A stretch of DNA of 64,000 bases from Perognathus longimembris pacificus (Eukaryota; Chordata; Mammalia; Rodentia; Heteromyidae). Numbering within the stretch: position 1 is the first letter of the stretch; every line of letters begins with the position of its first letter. Under the pieces are notes generated by a model. It worked only from the letters and a program-made list of their open reading frames with translations. It was not told where the DNA came from and did no database searches. This document shows positions 55,601 to 64,000 of this stretch, in pieces. The stretch spans positions 87,449,438 to 87,513,437 of the forward strand of contig NC_063162.1 in the NCBI RefSeq assembly GCF_023159225.1. Reading direction: 5' to 3'. A program made the position numbers and the translations under genes.

Positions 55601-55748
55601 GTTAAAAATATTTTCTTCAGAACAGATAAACTACAAATTAAAAACAATAAATCAAATAGAACAAATATCAATAATCTAGATTTTGGCTTAATTAGTAATG
55701 CTGGTCATTTCATAAAGTCATTTGCAAGAGACTAAAAAAATTCAAAGA

Positions 55749-55950
55749 GGGGCTGGGAATGTGGTTTAGCAGTAGAGTGCTTGCCTAGCATGTATGAAGC
55801 CCTGAGTTTGATTCCTCAGCACCACATAAACAGATAGGGCTGGAAGTAGTGCGGTGGCTCAAGTGGTAGAGTACTAGCTTTGAGCAAAAAAAAGCCAGGG
55901 ATGCCCAGGCCCTGACTGAGTTCAAGTCCCAATAGAAAAATAAAGGGGGA
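55749..55950 (+). repeat. IDL-Geo SINE, older copy
   Basis: GGGGCTGGGAATGTGGTTTA, TAGCATGTATGAAGCCCTGA, GGAAGTAGTGCGGTGGCTCA, GAGTTCAAGTCCCAAT. The ACAGT before GCCCAGG is lost. Confidence 0.85.
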
Positions 55951-57932
55951 AACAAATCAGAAAAAAAATTCAGAGAATGAACTGAATAATTTATATGGAA
56001 AAAAACTTCCTAAGAATGTTTAAAGTCATTTAAAGTTCCTATAGGCAGTATTTTTCACTTTTACAATCTGAAACCCCACGTACACATTGATAACTTCCAA
56101 TTTTGTATCTCTGGCCCAGAACTCTCATGTACTGCAGATTCATACACTAAAAATATATCCTCTACTGACTAAAGTCATGACAATTTGAAAATCAAAAAAA
56201 AGTAATTATGGAAGCTTGCAACACTGAACTAATGAAAACTCTGTAGGTTCACAATGCTACTTTAGAAACAGAGGGAATAGGGAATCATTTGTTATCATTT
56301 GAAACTGCTATTTTAACCAACTTGACTTTGAAAACTGGTAACAAGATCAAGCATTTCTCTGCTTTTTCAGTAGGAAAAACACTACTGTCTAAGCCTATTT
56401 GATGAGTAACATTAATCAAACAGCACCTAATGCAAAATGAGAGAACTTGAATGAGATATTTTTGTGACTTTTAATGAAAATATGGAATTAGGCAAGGATT
56501 ATTAATTTGTGTTCATTATAGGGCAAGTGGTTGATAGGACATAAATTTCTACACTGTGAGAATAACACACGAGATTGTTTTCTAGTAGAGAAGATTTTAA
56601 ACAAAGGATTAGACTGTCATTTCCCTTAATAAAGGGACCATTTTTAGCATCAACAGTTGTGTGGCAACCACTTGTTATATACATCTGATAAAGTCCAACA
56701 CATCTTTCATCATATCACGTAGGATGTATTCTAGCTCCAAATAGTAAACTTTAATCATTGACCTTTTAATTAGAACTTCTGCATATAGGAATGAAAAGGA
56801 TAACAATATAGCAAGGAGCTACCAGACAAATTTAGGAAGGGCATCAACCAGACAATGCATTGGTCTCTTTGATAGGTCAATATAATAATCAGGAGGGAAA
56901 GGAGTAGTTTAGTCAGATACCATACAGATTATCTGGGTTGGAAAGTTATATATACCCTTCCTGCCGGAAACAGATTTCCTACTGCCTTCAGGATAAAATC
57001 CAATTAACTTTTTATGCCTTGTGAAAATTTAATCATTTGGTTCTTTCATAAAGAGTGTATCTGATATGTGTCCATGTTTTTTGTACTTAAGACAATGGTT
57101 TATGTAAGAGCCTATACTTTTATATTTTGCAATAATATTACTGGGGGTCACAGAGTCTTTAACCAAGTCAAAACAAAGGGTGTTGGCAAGCCATTTTCAG
57201 ATTATAGATCTTATTCTTCCATACTACCAATACCCTTTCTCCACTAAGATGCAGTAACAGTTACAAAGTTGCTATATATGGCTGGATGTATTTCTAGGGC
57301 TTCTATTTTCTCCTATTATTCTATTTTCCTAATACTCCCCAGTACCACATTATCTTAATTATTACAGGTTTAGAGTAATTTTTCCTGTTCTTTCTTCTGT
57401 AAAGTAGATTCTTCCTTGGGAAACTGATTAACTCATTCAGAGGGAAATGCTTCAATTCCACTTTTTTTTTGTATCTGTGGAACAAAGTACGTTATGCAAT
57501 GGTTTCTATCCTTACTTCTTTTGTTCCACAGTCTCCAACAATACCCCCATCTTGAAACACAATGCTAAAAAAAAAAAACCAGTTCATTAATGGGCCAAAG
57601 GAGGAACGGCAAAGAGTGACAGTAAAAAAGAATAAATCTGTTCTAATGAGGAACATACTGCTGTCATGTGGTCCCATAGTGAATCAGGCTTGCTATTTCT
57701 TAAATTGTACAAAGAAAAGTCCAAGGTGATGAAGTTCTTCCTAACAGATACTATACATTTATACAGTGTATCTGCTTATGTACCTTCAACAAATAGATAT
57801 AAAAACACTTGTTGGAATTTACAAACTTATAAAATATGTTCATAAGTCAGCTTCACAAGGAAAATGACCTTCAGCTGGAGCTTAACTACTTCAAAGAAAA
57901 TTTTGGGGTGAGGAGTGACTGGGAAGTTTTAC
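55951..57932 (-). other. PALS2: PALS2 intron, nothing firmly recognised
   Basis: AT-rich sequence with no recent SINE for 2 kb. No exon-like frame was found. Confidence 0.5.
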
Positions 57933-58085
57933 CTGGAAATGAGGCTCTTTGAGTATACCAACCAGCTCTGCTGCATTTTCATCCACATTTACCAGAGGAG
58001 TGATATCTTCAAGAATTTCATTGACTAATTCCAAGTTATTGTCACTGACAGCTTCTAATTTTGAATCTTCAAGCCTCTCATGAGC
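57933..58085 (-). CDS. PALS2: PALS2 exon: L27 region (most upstream exon in window)
   Basis: This 153-nt exon (51 codons, phase 0) follows CTTGTCTTTTCAG and encodes AHERLEDSKLEAVSDNNLEL, VNEILEDITPLVNVDENAAE and LVGILKEPHFQ before GTAAAA. It is the second L27 domain, a helical heterodimerisation module through which MPP-family proteins pair with LIN7. About 39 residues of the N-terminus (human numbering) must come from further upstream exons that I could not find before 64000. ITPL-VNVDEN-AAELVG matches PALS2, not PALS1 or MPP2. Confidence 0.96.
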
Positions 58086-58159
58086 CTGAAAAGACAAGAG
58101 AATTACTCAAGCAAAAGTGTTTGTTTGGCTCTAGGTAACAGTTGCTTGGCTTATTTCTT

Positions 58160-58213
58160 TTTCCTAGTTTCCAATACCAGTAAACACGGTTTACTGGTAT
58201 TGGAAGTAGGAAA
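58160..58213. other. Near-perfect hairpin, 17-bp stem with 3-nt loop plus 7-bp outer stem
   Basis: TTCCAATACCAGTAAAC (58169-58185) and GTTTACTGGTATTGGAA (58189-58205) are exact reverse complements around ACG. After a 2/1-nt internal loop the outer arms TTTCCTA (58160-58166) and TAGGAAA (58207-58213) pair as well. It lies 75-128 nt upstream of the acceptor of the L27 exon. Confidence 0.97.
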
Positions 58214-58313
58214 TTCAAAGGGAATACCAAATTCGAGAGACACAGGGTAAAAAAAGAGAAATAACTACAAAAGCAATACTTGCAAAACTGTTTGGTGTAA
58301 GTGAACTGAACAC

Positions 58314-58485
58314 CTGGGGGGGGGAGGGAAAGGGGGGGAGGGAGGGGGGCATGAGGGACAAGGCAACAAACAGTACAAGAAATGTATCCAATGCCCAACG
58401 TATGATACTGTAACCTCTCTGTACGTCAGTTTGATAATAAAAATTTGAGAAAAAAAATAAAAATAAAAAAAATAAAAAAAGGTAT
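58314..58485 (+). repeat. L1-type 3' UTR end with G-rich tract
   Basis: The polypurine tract with several runs of 3-9 G (58316-58350) is followed by CAGTACAAGAAATGTATCCA, GATACTGTAACCTCTCTGTA, and TTTGATAATAAAAATTTGAG, then an A-rich tail. The terminal segment is the reverse complement counterpart of 59790-59870, showing one L1 family. Confidence 0.7.
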
Positions 58486-58799
58486 TGATTGGGATTTGAT
58501 TAAAGTCAAATTTAATATTTTAATAAGAGGAAATATTTGGATTTATAATATGTAAAATGATAAAGCTTAGTTACAAGTCACAAAGGATTCAGTTTTATTA
58601 CTACATCTGAGAAGACTGATCAGATGACTAAATATGAAGCATGCTATAGCCTCTATTCACCAACAGGAAATTCCTAATGACTTCCTAGCCAAAGTTTGAA
58701 TTCTAGATATAATTGTTTCATTAAATAATTATCCATATCAAAACAAACAACACAGTCATAATCATTATATAGACTTATGCTCGCAAAAATGGTAAAGAT

Positions 58800-58920
58800 C
58801 AGTCAAATGTGCTGGTACATGCCTATAATTCCAGCTCTCATGAGGTTAAGGCAAGAGAACTTTTAACTTAAAGTCAACTTGCGTTAGATAAAAGACTGTT
58901 TAAAAAAATCAAAATGCATA
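58800..58920 (+). repeat. B1 SINE, diverged
   Basis: GTGCTGGTACATGCCTATAA then TTCCAGCTCTCATGAGGTTA, ending AAAGACTGTTTAAAAAAA. Confidence 0.7.
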
Positions 58921-58974
58921 AAAAAATAAAGATCATTTAGGAAATCTTAGGATCATATTTTTGTTTTGAAAACC

Positions 58975-59050
58975 AGAGCTTTAGTTTAGTACCTGCCTAG
59001 CATGTGTGAGGCCTTAAGTTTAATCCCTACAACTACAAAAAAATTAGAGC
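58975..59050 (+). repeat. ID-like monomer, old
   Basis: GCTTTAGTTTAGTACCTGCC, AGCATGTGTGAGGCCTTAAG, TTTAATCCCTACAACTAC. Confidence 0.6.
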
Positions 59051-59190
59051 CAATTCAGAACAGGTGGTTCTTGAGTATGGCTAATAGACCTCATAATTTA
59101 AGTAGGGGAATGAGCCCTTCTGTTTCTGTAATGTTTTAAATAACACAACCTTTCCCACAAAAATGCACTGTGAACTTGAGTATCTTTTTT

Positions 59191-59399
59191 TTTTTTTTTT
59201 TTTTTTTTGGTCAGTCCTGGGCCTTGGACTCAGGGCCTGAGCACTGTCCCTGGCTTCTTCCCGCTCAAGGCTAGCACTCTGCCACTTGAGCCACAGCGCC
59301 GCTTCTGGCTGTTTTCTGTATATGTGGTGCTGGGGAATCGAACCTAGGGCCTCGTGTATCCGAGGCAGGCACTCTTGCCACTAGGCTATATCCCCAGCC
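59191..59399 (-). mobile_element. IDL-Geo SINE, young subfamily, 16-bp TSD
   Basis: Antisense, with GGGCCTCGTGTATCCGAGGC marking the CGGATACACGAGG subfamily. CTTGAGTATCTTTTTT flanks it at 59175-59190 and 59400-59415. Confidence 0.95.
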
Positions 59400-59560
59400 C
59401 TTGAGTATCTTTTTTAACAGGATAGTGAAGCAGACTTCTAAATTCGAACAGAATGAATGCTGAGCAGTCTCCATCTTTAAGATGCTTTGCTTTTCTAATA
59501 AATGGTGGTAAATTTGAAAGAAAGAAGATACTTCATAGTTCACATATATTCTTTTTTAAT

Positions 59561-59765
59561 TTTTTTTTTTTTTGGCCAGTCCTGGGGCTTGGACTCAGGG
59601 CCTGAGCACTGTCCCTGGCTTCCTTTTGCTCAAGGCTAGCACTCTGCCACTTGAGCCACAGCGCCACTTCTGGCCGTTTTCTGTATATGTGGTGCTGGGG
59701 AATCGAACCCAGGGCCTCATGTATACGAGGCAAGCTCTCTTGCCACTAGGCCATATCCCCAGCCC
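59561..59765 (-). mobile_element. IDL-Geo SINE nested in an L1/SINE block
   Basis: Antisense full-length dimer ending CCATATCCCCAGCCC, of the GTATACATGAGG subfamily. T/A-rich sequence flanks it on both sides. Confidence 0.93.
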
Positions 59766-59774
59766 TCTTTTTTT

Positions 59775-59960
59775 AATTTTTTAAAAAATATTTTATTTTT
59801 ATTGTCAAGGTGATGTACAGAGGGGTTACAGTTACATATGTAAGGTAGTATGTACATTTCTTGTCAAACTTCTTACTTTCTCCCTCATTTTCTCCCACTT
59901 TCCCTCCTCCCCAATTCCCCACTTATTTTTAATATCTGAAACTATTTATACATTTCTTCT
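59775..59960 (-). repeat. L1 3' UTR fragment (antisense)
   Basis: TATTTTTATTGTCAAGGTGA, TACAGAGGGGTTACAGTTAC, GTATGTACATTTCTTGTCAA and a pyrimidine-rich tract (antisense G-rich tract). Confidence 0.65.
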
Positions 59961-59974
59961 TCTTTCTCCTTCTT

Positions 59975-60145
59975 TTTTGTCAGTCCTGGACATGGACTCA
60001 GGGCCTGAGCACTGTCCCTGGCTTCTTTTTGCTCAAGGCTAGCACACTGCCACTTGAGCCACAGCGCCACTTCTGGCCATTTTCTATATATATGTGGTGC
60101 TGGGAAATCGAACCCAGGGCTTCATGTGTACAGGGCAAGCACTCT
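59975..60145 (-). repeat. IDL-Geo SINE, 5'-truncated
   Basis: Antisense GTCAGTCCTGGACATGGACT to ACAGGGCAAGCACTCT. The final ~25 nt (the SINE's 5' start) are missing. CACATATATTCTTTT follows at 60146-60160 and also stands at 59541-59555. Confidence 0.85.
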
Positions 60146-60539
60146 CACATATATTCTTTTGTCTCTACCCCAAATATGGTTTACTCTATTATTCACACTT
60201 TGCATTAGTGTGGTAAATTTGTTGCAACTGATGAACCCAGAATTATACATTATTACATAAAACCAATAGGACATTGGAATTCACTCTGCATAACAATTCC
60301 AAAGGCTGTGACAAATGTCATCTGTGAACTACTACAATACAGAGTAAATTCACTGCCTTAAAAATCCACCATTTTAACTATCCATTCCTGTTTATCACAA
60401 TTGTACCATCCAACTACTGATTTCTTTAACTGTCTCAAATTTTTGCTTTTGCAAGGTCAAAGTAGCTGGAATAATCTCGTATGAAAAATTTTCAGACTAG
60501 TTTCTATCACTGAATAATACATATTTAAGGTTCTCTCAT

Positions 60540-60700
60540 GTCTTCCTATGGCTTGGTAGCTTATTTCTTTTTATGGCTGAATAATAATCCATTATATTTT
60601 GTTTATCCATTCACCTACCGAAAGACGTATTTCACTCACTTCCCAAGTTTTGGCAATTACAAATAAAGCTACTATAAACATTTATGTGCAGGTTTCTGGA
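60540..60700 (-). repeat. L1 fragment (antisense), old
   Basis: TTTTTATGGCTGAATAATAA, TTTATCCATTCACCTACCGA and GCAATTACAAATAAAGCTAC match the antisense distal L1. Confidence 0.65.
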
Positions 60701-60784
60701 TATAAATTATCAAGTCATATGGGTAAGTACCACAGAGCACAATGATGGACAGTGTAAGACTGCTTAGTTTTTTAAGAACCTGCC

Positions 60785-60890
60785 AAAGGCAAATTAGTGC
60801 ATCCCTGTAATCCCAATGACTTGGGAGTTGGGAGACAGAGGGAAGAGGATCCTGATTCAAGGCTAGTCTTGGTAGCAGTTATTATGAGAA
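60785..60890 (+). repeat. B1 SINE, 5'-truncated
   Basis: GTGCATCCCTGTAATCCCAA, GATTCAAGGCTAGTCTTGGT. Confidence 0.75.
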
Positions 60891-61239
60891 CTGGGGGAGG
60901 AGGAGGGGGAGAAGAGGGGCAGAGAGATTGCCAAACTGTCTTCCAAAATAGGTGTATCATTTTGTACTACTACCAACAATAAATGAGAAGATTCCCTCGG
61001 ACTCAGGCTTTTGAAATATTGTTTCTAGTGTATAGCTTGGCTTTTGATTAATGGTATTTTGTGAAGTTTTTAATTTTGACCAAATTAATTTACAAAATTT
61101 TTTTATTATGCAGCATGCTGTCTTTTTTGAAGTAATGTGGATGTCAGCTGTATTTAATCATTTTATTATATATACATGTACAATAATACAATTATTTGGT
61201 AATTTGTTAAAACAGCTTTGTCTGATCCTAAATCACAAA

Positions 61240-62210
61240 CATCTTTTCTTTCCTTTCTTTTTTATTGTTACTGTAGAGTTGATATACAGGCAGGTTAGTT
61301 ACATGAATCAAGTAATGAGTACAATTCTTTTTGAAGCATGTATCCCCTTCCCTCCGTCTCTCACAGTTTTTTTCTCCCTTTCCCACCCACAGTCTCTAGT
61401 GAGTACCACTGTTGCATTTGACCACCTTTGTTCCACTTTTTCTGTGCCCCTCCCCTAACCCTCTCAAATACAAATAAAAGGAAAAGAAACAAAACCAGCA
61501 ATGTTGGGGCTGGGAATATGGCCTAGTGGCAAGAGTGCTTGCCTCGTATACATGAAGCCCTGGGTTCGATTCCCCAGCACCACATATACAGAAAATGGCC
61601 AGAAGTGGCGCTATGGCTCAAGTGGCAGAGTGCTAGCCGTGAGCAAAAAGAAGCCAGGGACAGTGAGTGCTCAGGCCCTGAGTCCAAGCTCCAGGACTGA
61701 ACAAAAAACAAAACAAAACCCCAAACAAAAAACAGCAATGTTGGCAACTAAAAGTCTCATTTCCTTTACTTTAATAAAATATTATTTTATATGATCATAT
61801 GCACATAACTATCAAGCCTTTGTCAACCACTCCTATGCATATCCTCCATTGGCCTCAGTGTGTGAATCTCTAGAGTCCTATATAATCTATCATGTCTCAG
61901 TGTATGTGTGTATTTTAATCAATCATTATGTTTATTCATAGATTTATAGGCACCTTGTAGTTACCACAAATGAGGGAAACCATGCAACCTATGATTCTTG
62001 GGCTCTAGCTTACTTCACCTAATATAATTTTTCCAAGTCTTTCCATTCCTTACTAATGGTACAGTATCATTCTTTCTAATGGATGAGCAGAATTCCATTG
62101 TGTATATATACCACATTTTCTTGATCCATTCATCCACTGAGGGGCATCTGGGTTGATTCTATATCTTGGCTATGGTAAACAATGCTGCAATGAATGTAGT
62201 TGTGCTAGTG
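61240..62210 (-). mobile_element. L1 3' part (with SINE insertion), 3' side of a twin-primed copy
   Basis: Antisense L1 from its 3' UTR (TATTGTTACTGTAGAGTTGA, pyrimidine tract, 61258-61460) through GGGAAACCATGCAACCTATG and CAGAATTCCATTGTGTATAT to GGTAAACAATGCTGCAATGA. It is interrupted by the SINE at 61505-61732. Non-coding remnant. Confidence 0.65.
61505..61732 (+). mobile_element. IDL-Geo SINE with 12-bp TSD
   Basis: GGGGCTGGGAATATGGCCTA, CGTATACATGAAGCCCTGGG, GAAGTGGCGCTATGGCTCAA. CAGCAATGTTGG flanks it at 61496-61507 and 61733-61744. It inserted into the L1. Confidence 0.95.
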
Positions 62211-62625
62211 GCTTTACTAGCTATGCATCTGACAGGGGCCTCATATCTAAAATATACTTAGAGCTCAAAAATTCAACCCCCTCCCCCCAAAAAAACATAA
62301 ATCCTCAAAGACTCAAGAACCCAATCAATAAATGGGCTAGAGACTTAAAAAGAGACTTGTCAGAGGAAGAATGGCCAACAGACAAAGTGTTCAACATCTC
62401 TAGACATAAAATAAATGGAAATAAAAATTGAGATACCATCTCAATCCAGTTAGAATGGTCATTATCAGGAAAACTAACAACAAATGCTGGTGGAGATGTG
62501 TCCAACTACACTGTTGGTGGGAATGTAAAGTTGTTCAACCATTCTGGAAAGTAGTATGGAGGCTCCTTAACAGACGAAACACAAAGCTTCCCTATAGCCC
62601 AGCAATTCCATTCCTGGATACTGTG
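62211..62625 (+). mobile_element. L1 ORF2 segment in opposite orientation (inverted 5' part)
   Basis: CTCATATCTAAAATATACTT, GAGCTCAAAAATTCAACCCC, AATAAATGGGCTAGAGACTT, AATTGAGATACCATCTCAAT, ATGCTGGTGGAGATGTGTCC, CACTGTTGGTGGGAATGTAA follow L1 ORF2 order on the + strand, opposite to the adjoining L1. Full of stops. Confidence 0.75.
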
Positions 62626-62690
62626 TGTGCACGCGCATGTGTGCATGTTGTGTGTGTGTGTGTGTGTGTGGACGCACGTGTGTACTTGAA
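62620..62690. repeat. (TG)n microsatellite with CG steps
   Basis: GTGTGTGCACGCGCATGTGT and a later pure TG run. It borders an antisense composite SINE. Confidence 0.9.
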
Positions 62691-62900
62691 CTCAGGGCTT
62701 GAGAGCTATCCCTGGGCTTTTTTTCTCAAATCATACCACTGGAGCCACAGCTCCATTTCCAGGTTTTTCATTGGTTAATTTGAAATAAGAGTGTTATCTC
62801 AAGGAGTTTCCTGCCTGGGGTAACTTGGAACAGCGAACCTCAGCGTTCAGCCTCCTAAGTACCTAGGATTACAGGCATGGGCTACCTGCACTCAGCCTAC
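62691..62900 (-). repeat. Composite SINE: B1-like head + Geo-like tail
   Basis: TTGAACTCAGGGCTTGAGAG, CACTGGAGCCACAGCTCCAT, TTCATTGGTTAATTTGAAAT, ACCTAGGATTACAGGCATGG. Confidence 0.8.
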
Positions 62901-63920
62901 AAATACCTTTTCTGTATGTGTTCTTTTAAAAGGTTTGATGGTCTTAACTCATCCTTTCCGATCAATTTATTCTGAGTTCCCTTTTCATTCAATGTGAAGA
63001 AAAGGAAAATATTCTTTTTATTGCATATGAATATTCAATTGTCAGTTGTTCAAACAATTTAATGTGAAAAGATTCTCACCTGCCCACTGAATTCCTAATG
63101 CATTATTCAAAGAAAAACTGGTAGAGTATGCACATGGTGGTCTCTTTCTGGACTCCCTTTTCTGTGCCCTGACCTAGGTCAATACTAAATTGTCTTTATT
63201 TATCCCTAATTTAAACTACAATTTCCTTTTTATTTCATGGTTAATATATACATGATAGGAAGTATTTCCTTTTCTTTTCTGTAAGGAATAATGTAAAAAT
63301 AGTATTATTTCTTCTTCAACTGATAGAATATTAGTGAAGACACCTGAGGCTAGAGCTTTTTTTGCAGAACAGTTTCAAAATACTCAATTTTGAAAAAACA
63401 AAACTTACAGAACCTTTGTAGTTATCCTGTGTGAAAATTTGTCATTCAATTTCATCTAAGTTGTCATATTTATTGTCATAAAGTTGTTCATAATATTTCT
63501 TCTTACCCTTGCAATGCCTGTGGACTTGTGATATGCTCCCTTTTATTCTTGATGCCAATAATTTGGGACCCAAATCATACTAATTTTTCATCTTGTTGAT
63601 GTTGACTATTATACTATTATTTACTTACTTTTTGTACTAGCTAAGACCCCCTAGTGTGAAATGATGCAAGCATGCATCCTCATCTTGCCTCTGATCTTAA
63701 TTAAAAGAGCAGCATTCTATCTTCACCATTAATTAAAACTTCTTTCTGCATATTTTGGTTTACACTCATTCTCTTTCTATATTCTTCAGGATGATATCTA
63801 GAGCACTGATTTGTGACATCATTGTTCTTTTCTAATATAGGCATTTTCCTCTAAGTGTTGCTTTGTTGCATACCTCACAATTTCTGATGTATATTCTCAT
63901 TCTCATTCATATAAAAAACA
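62901..63920 (-). other. PALS2: PALS2 intron, nothing firmly recognised
   Basis: AT-rich, probably more old L1 but without firm landmarks. The missing N-terminal PALS2 exon was searched for here and not seen. Confidence 0.45.
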
Positions 63921-63923
63921 GTT

Positions 63924-64000
63924 GTTTTTTTTTTGCCAGTCCTGGGCCTTGGACTCAGTGCCTGAGCACTGTCCCTGGCTTCCTTTTTTGCAAGGCTAGC
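63924..64000 (-). mobile_element. IDL-Geo SINE, cut by window end
   Basis: T-run, GCCAGTCCTGGGCCTTGGAC, CTGAGCACTGTCCCTGGCTT, then the window ends inside the Geo half. Confidence 0.92.

Noticed and set aside
58160..58213. A microRNA gene at the hairpin
   Set aside because: Stem and loop are too short for a typical pre-miRNA, and no expression evidence is available, so it is reported only as a structure.
1..64000. CRISPR arrays, operons, prophage, integrons or other prokaryotic systems
   Set aside because: Intron-exon genes, SINEs and L1s show the DNA is mammalian. The tandem repeats found have no spacer structure.

Overview
The window is nuclear DNA from a rodent. It carries the 3' halves of two convergent (tail-to-tail) protein-coding genes, both broken into short GT-AG exons. 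The interspersed repeats point to the superfamily Geomyoidea (kangaroo rats, pocket mice, pocket gophers). The abundant young SINE is a dimer of a tRNA-Ala/ID-like left half and a right half matching the published description of the IDL-Geo SINE, which is restricted to that group. B1 and ID monomers and rodent-type L1 ends agree with this.

Left part, + strand (about 3.4-15.2 kb): GSDME (gasdermin E, DFNA5). Five exons encode the last 262 residues: the inter-domain linker with the DMPD caspase-3 site and the whole inhibitory C-terminal domain. They correspond to human exons 6-10. Reading phases join perfectly and no disabling change is seen. The pore-forming N-terminal half lies upstream of the window. 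Introns hold a GC-rich minisatellite just before the linker exon, an old interspersed repeat, a degenerate ~100-bp satellite-like array (12.3-13.2 kb) and many SINEs.

Middle (about 15.2-22.5 kb): the region between the two stop codons. It contains the GSDME 3' end, several old SINEs and a SINE-free AT-rich block (about 18.7-22.5 kb) that may hold a long PALS2 3' UTR.

Right part, - strand (22.5 kb to the window end): PALS2 (MPP6), a MAGUK scaffold protein. Ten constitutive exons plus one 42-nt cassette microexon encode 514 residues (500 without the cassette): the second L27 region, PDZ, SH3, HOOK and guanylate-kinase-like domains. Only about 39 N-terminal residues are expected upstream of the last exon seen, and they were not found before position 64000. 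The phases of every junction were checked by hand and are consistent. Introns are large (up to 12 kb) and packed with SINEs and L1 remnants.

The two genes are not known to act in one pathway: gasdermin E executes secondary necrosis/pyroptosis after caspase-3 cleavage, PALS2 organises membrane-associated complexes. Their adjacency is the conserved mammalian order (human 7p15.3). I see no bacterial-style operon, CRISPR, phage or otherwise undescribed system. The most unusual structures are two tailless, 3'-truncated SINE copies with perfect target-site duplications, a Geo module joined to two different SINE heads, a twin-primed L1, the cassette microexon and a near-perfect intronic hairpin.
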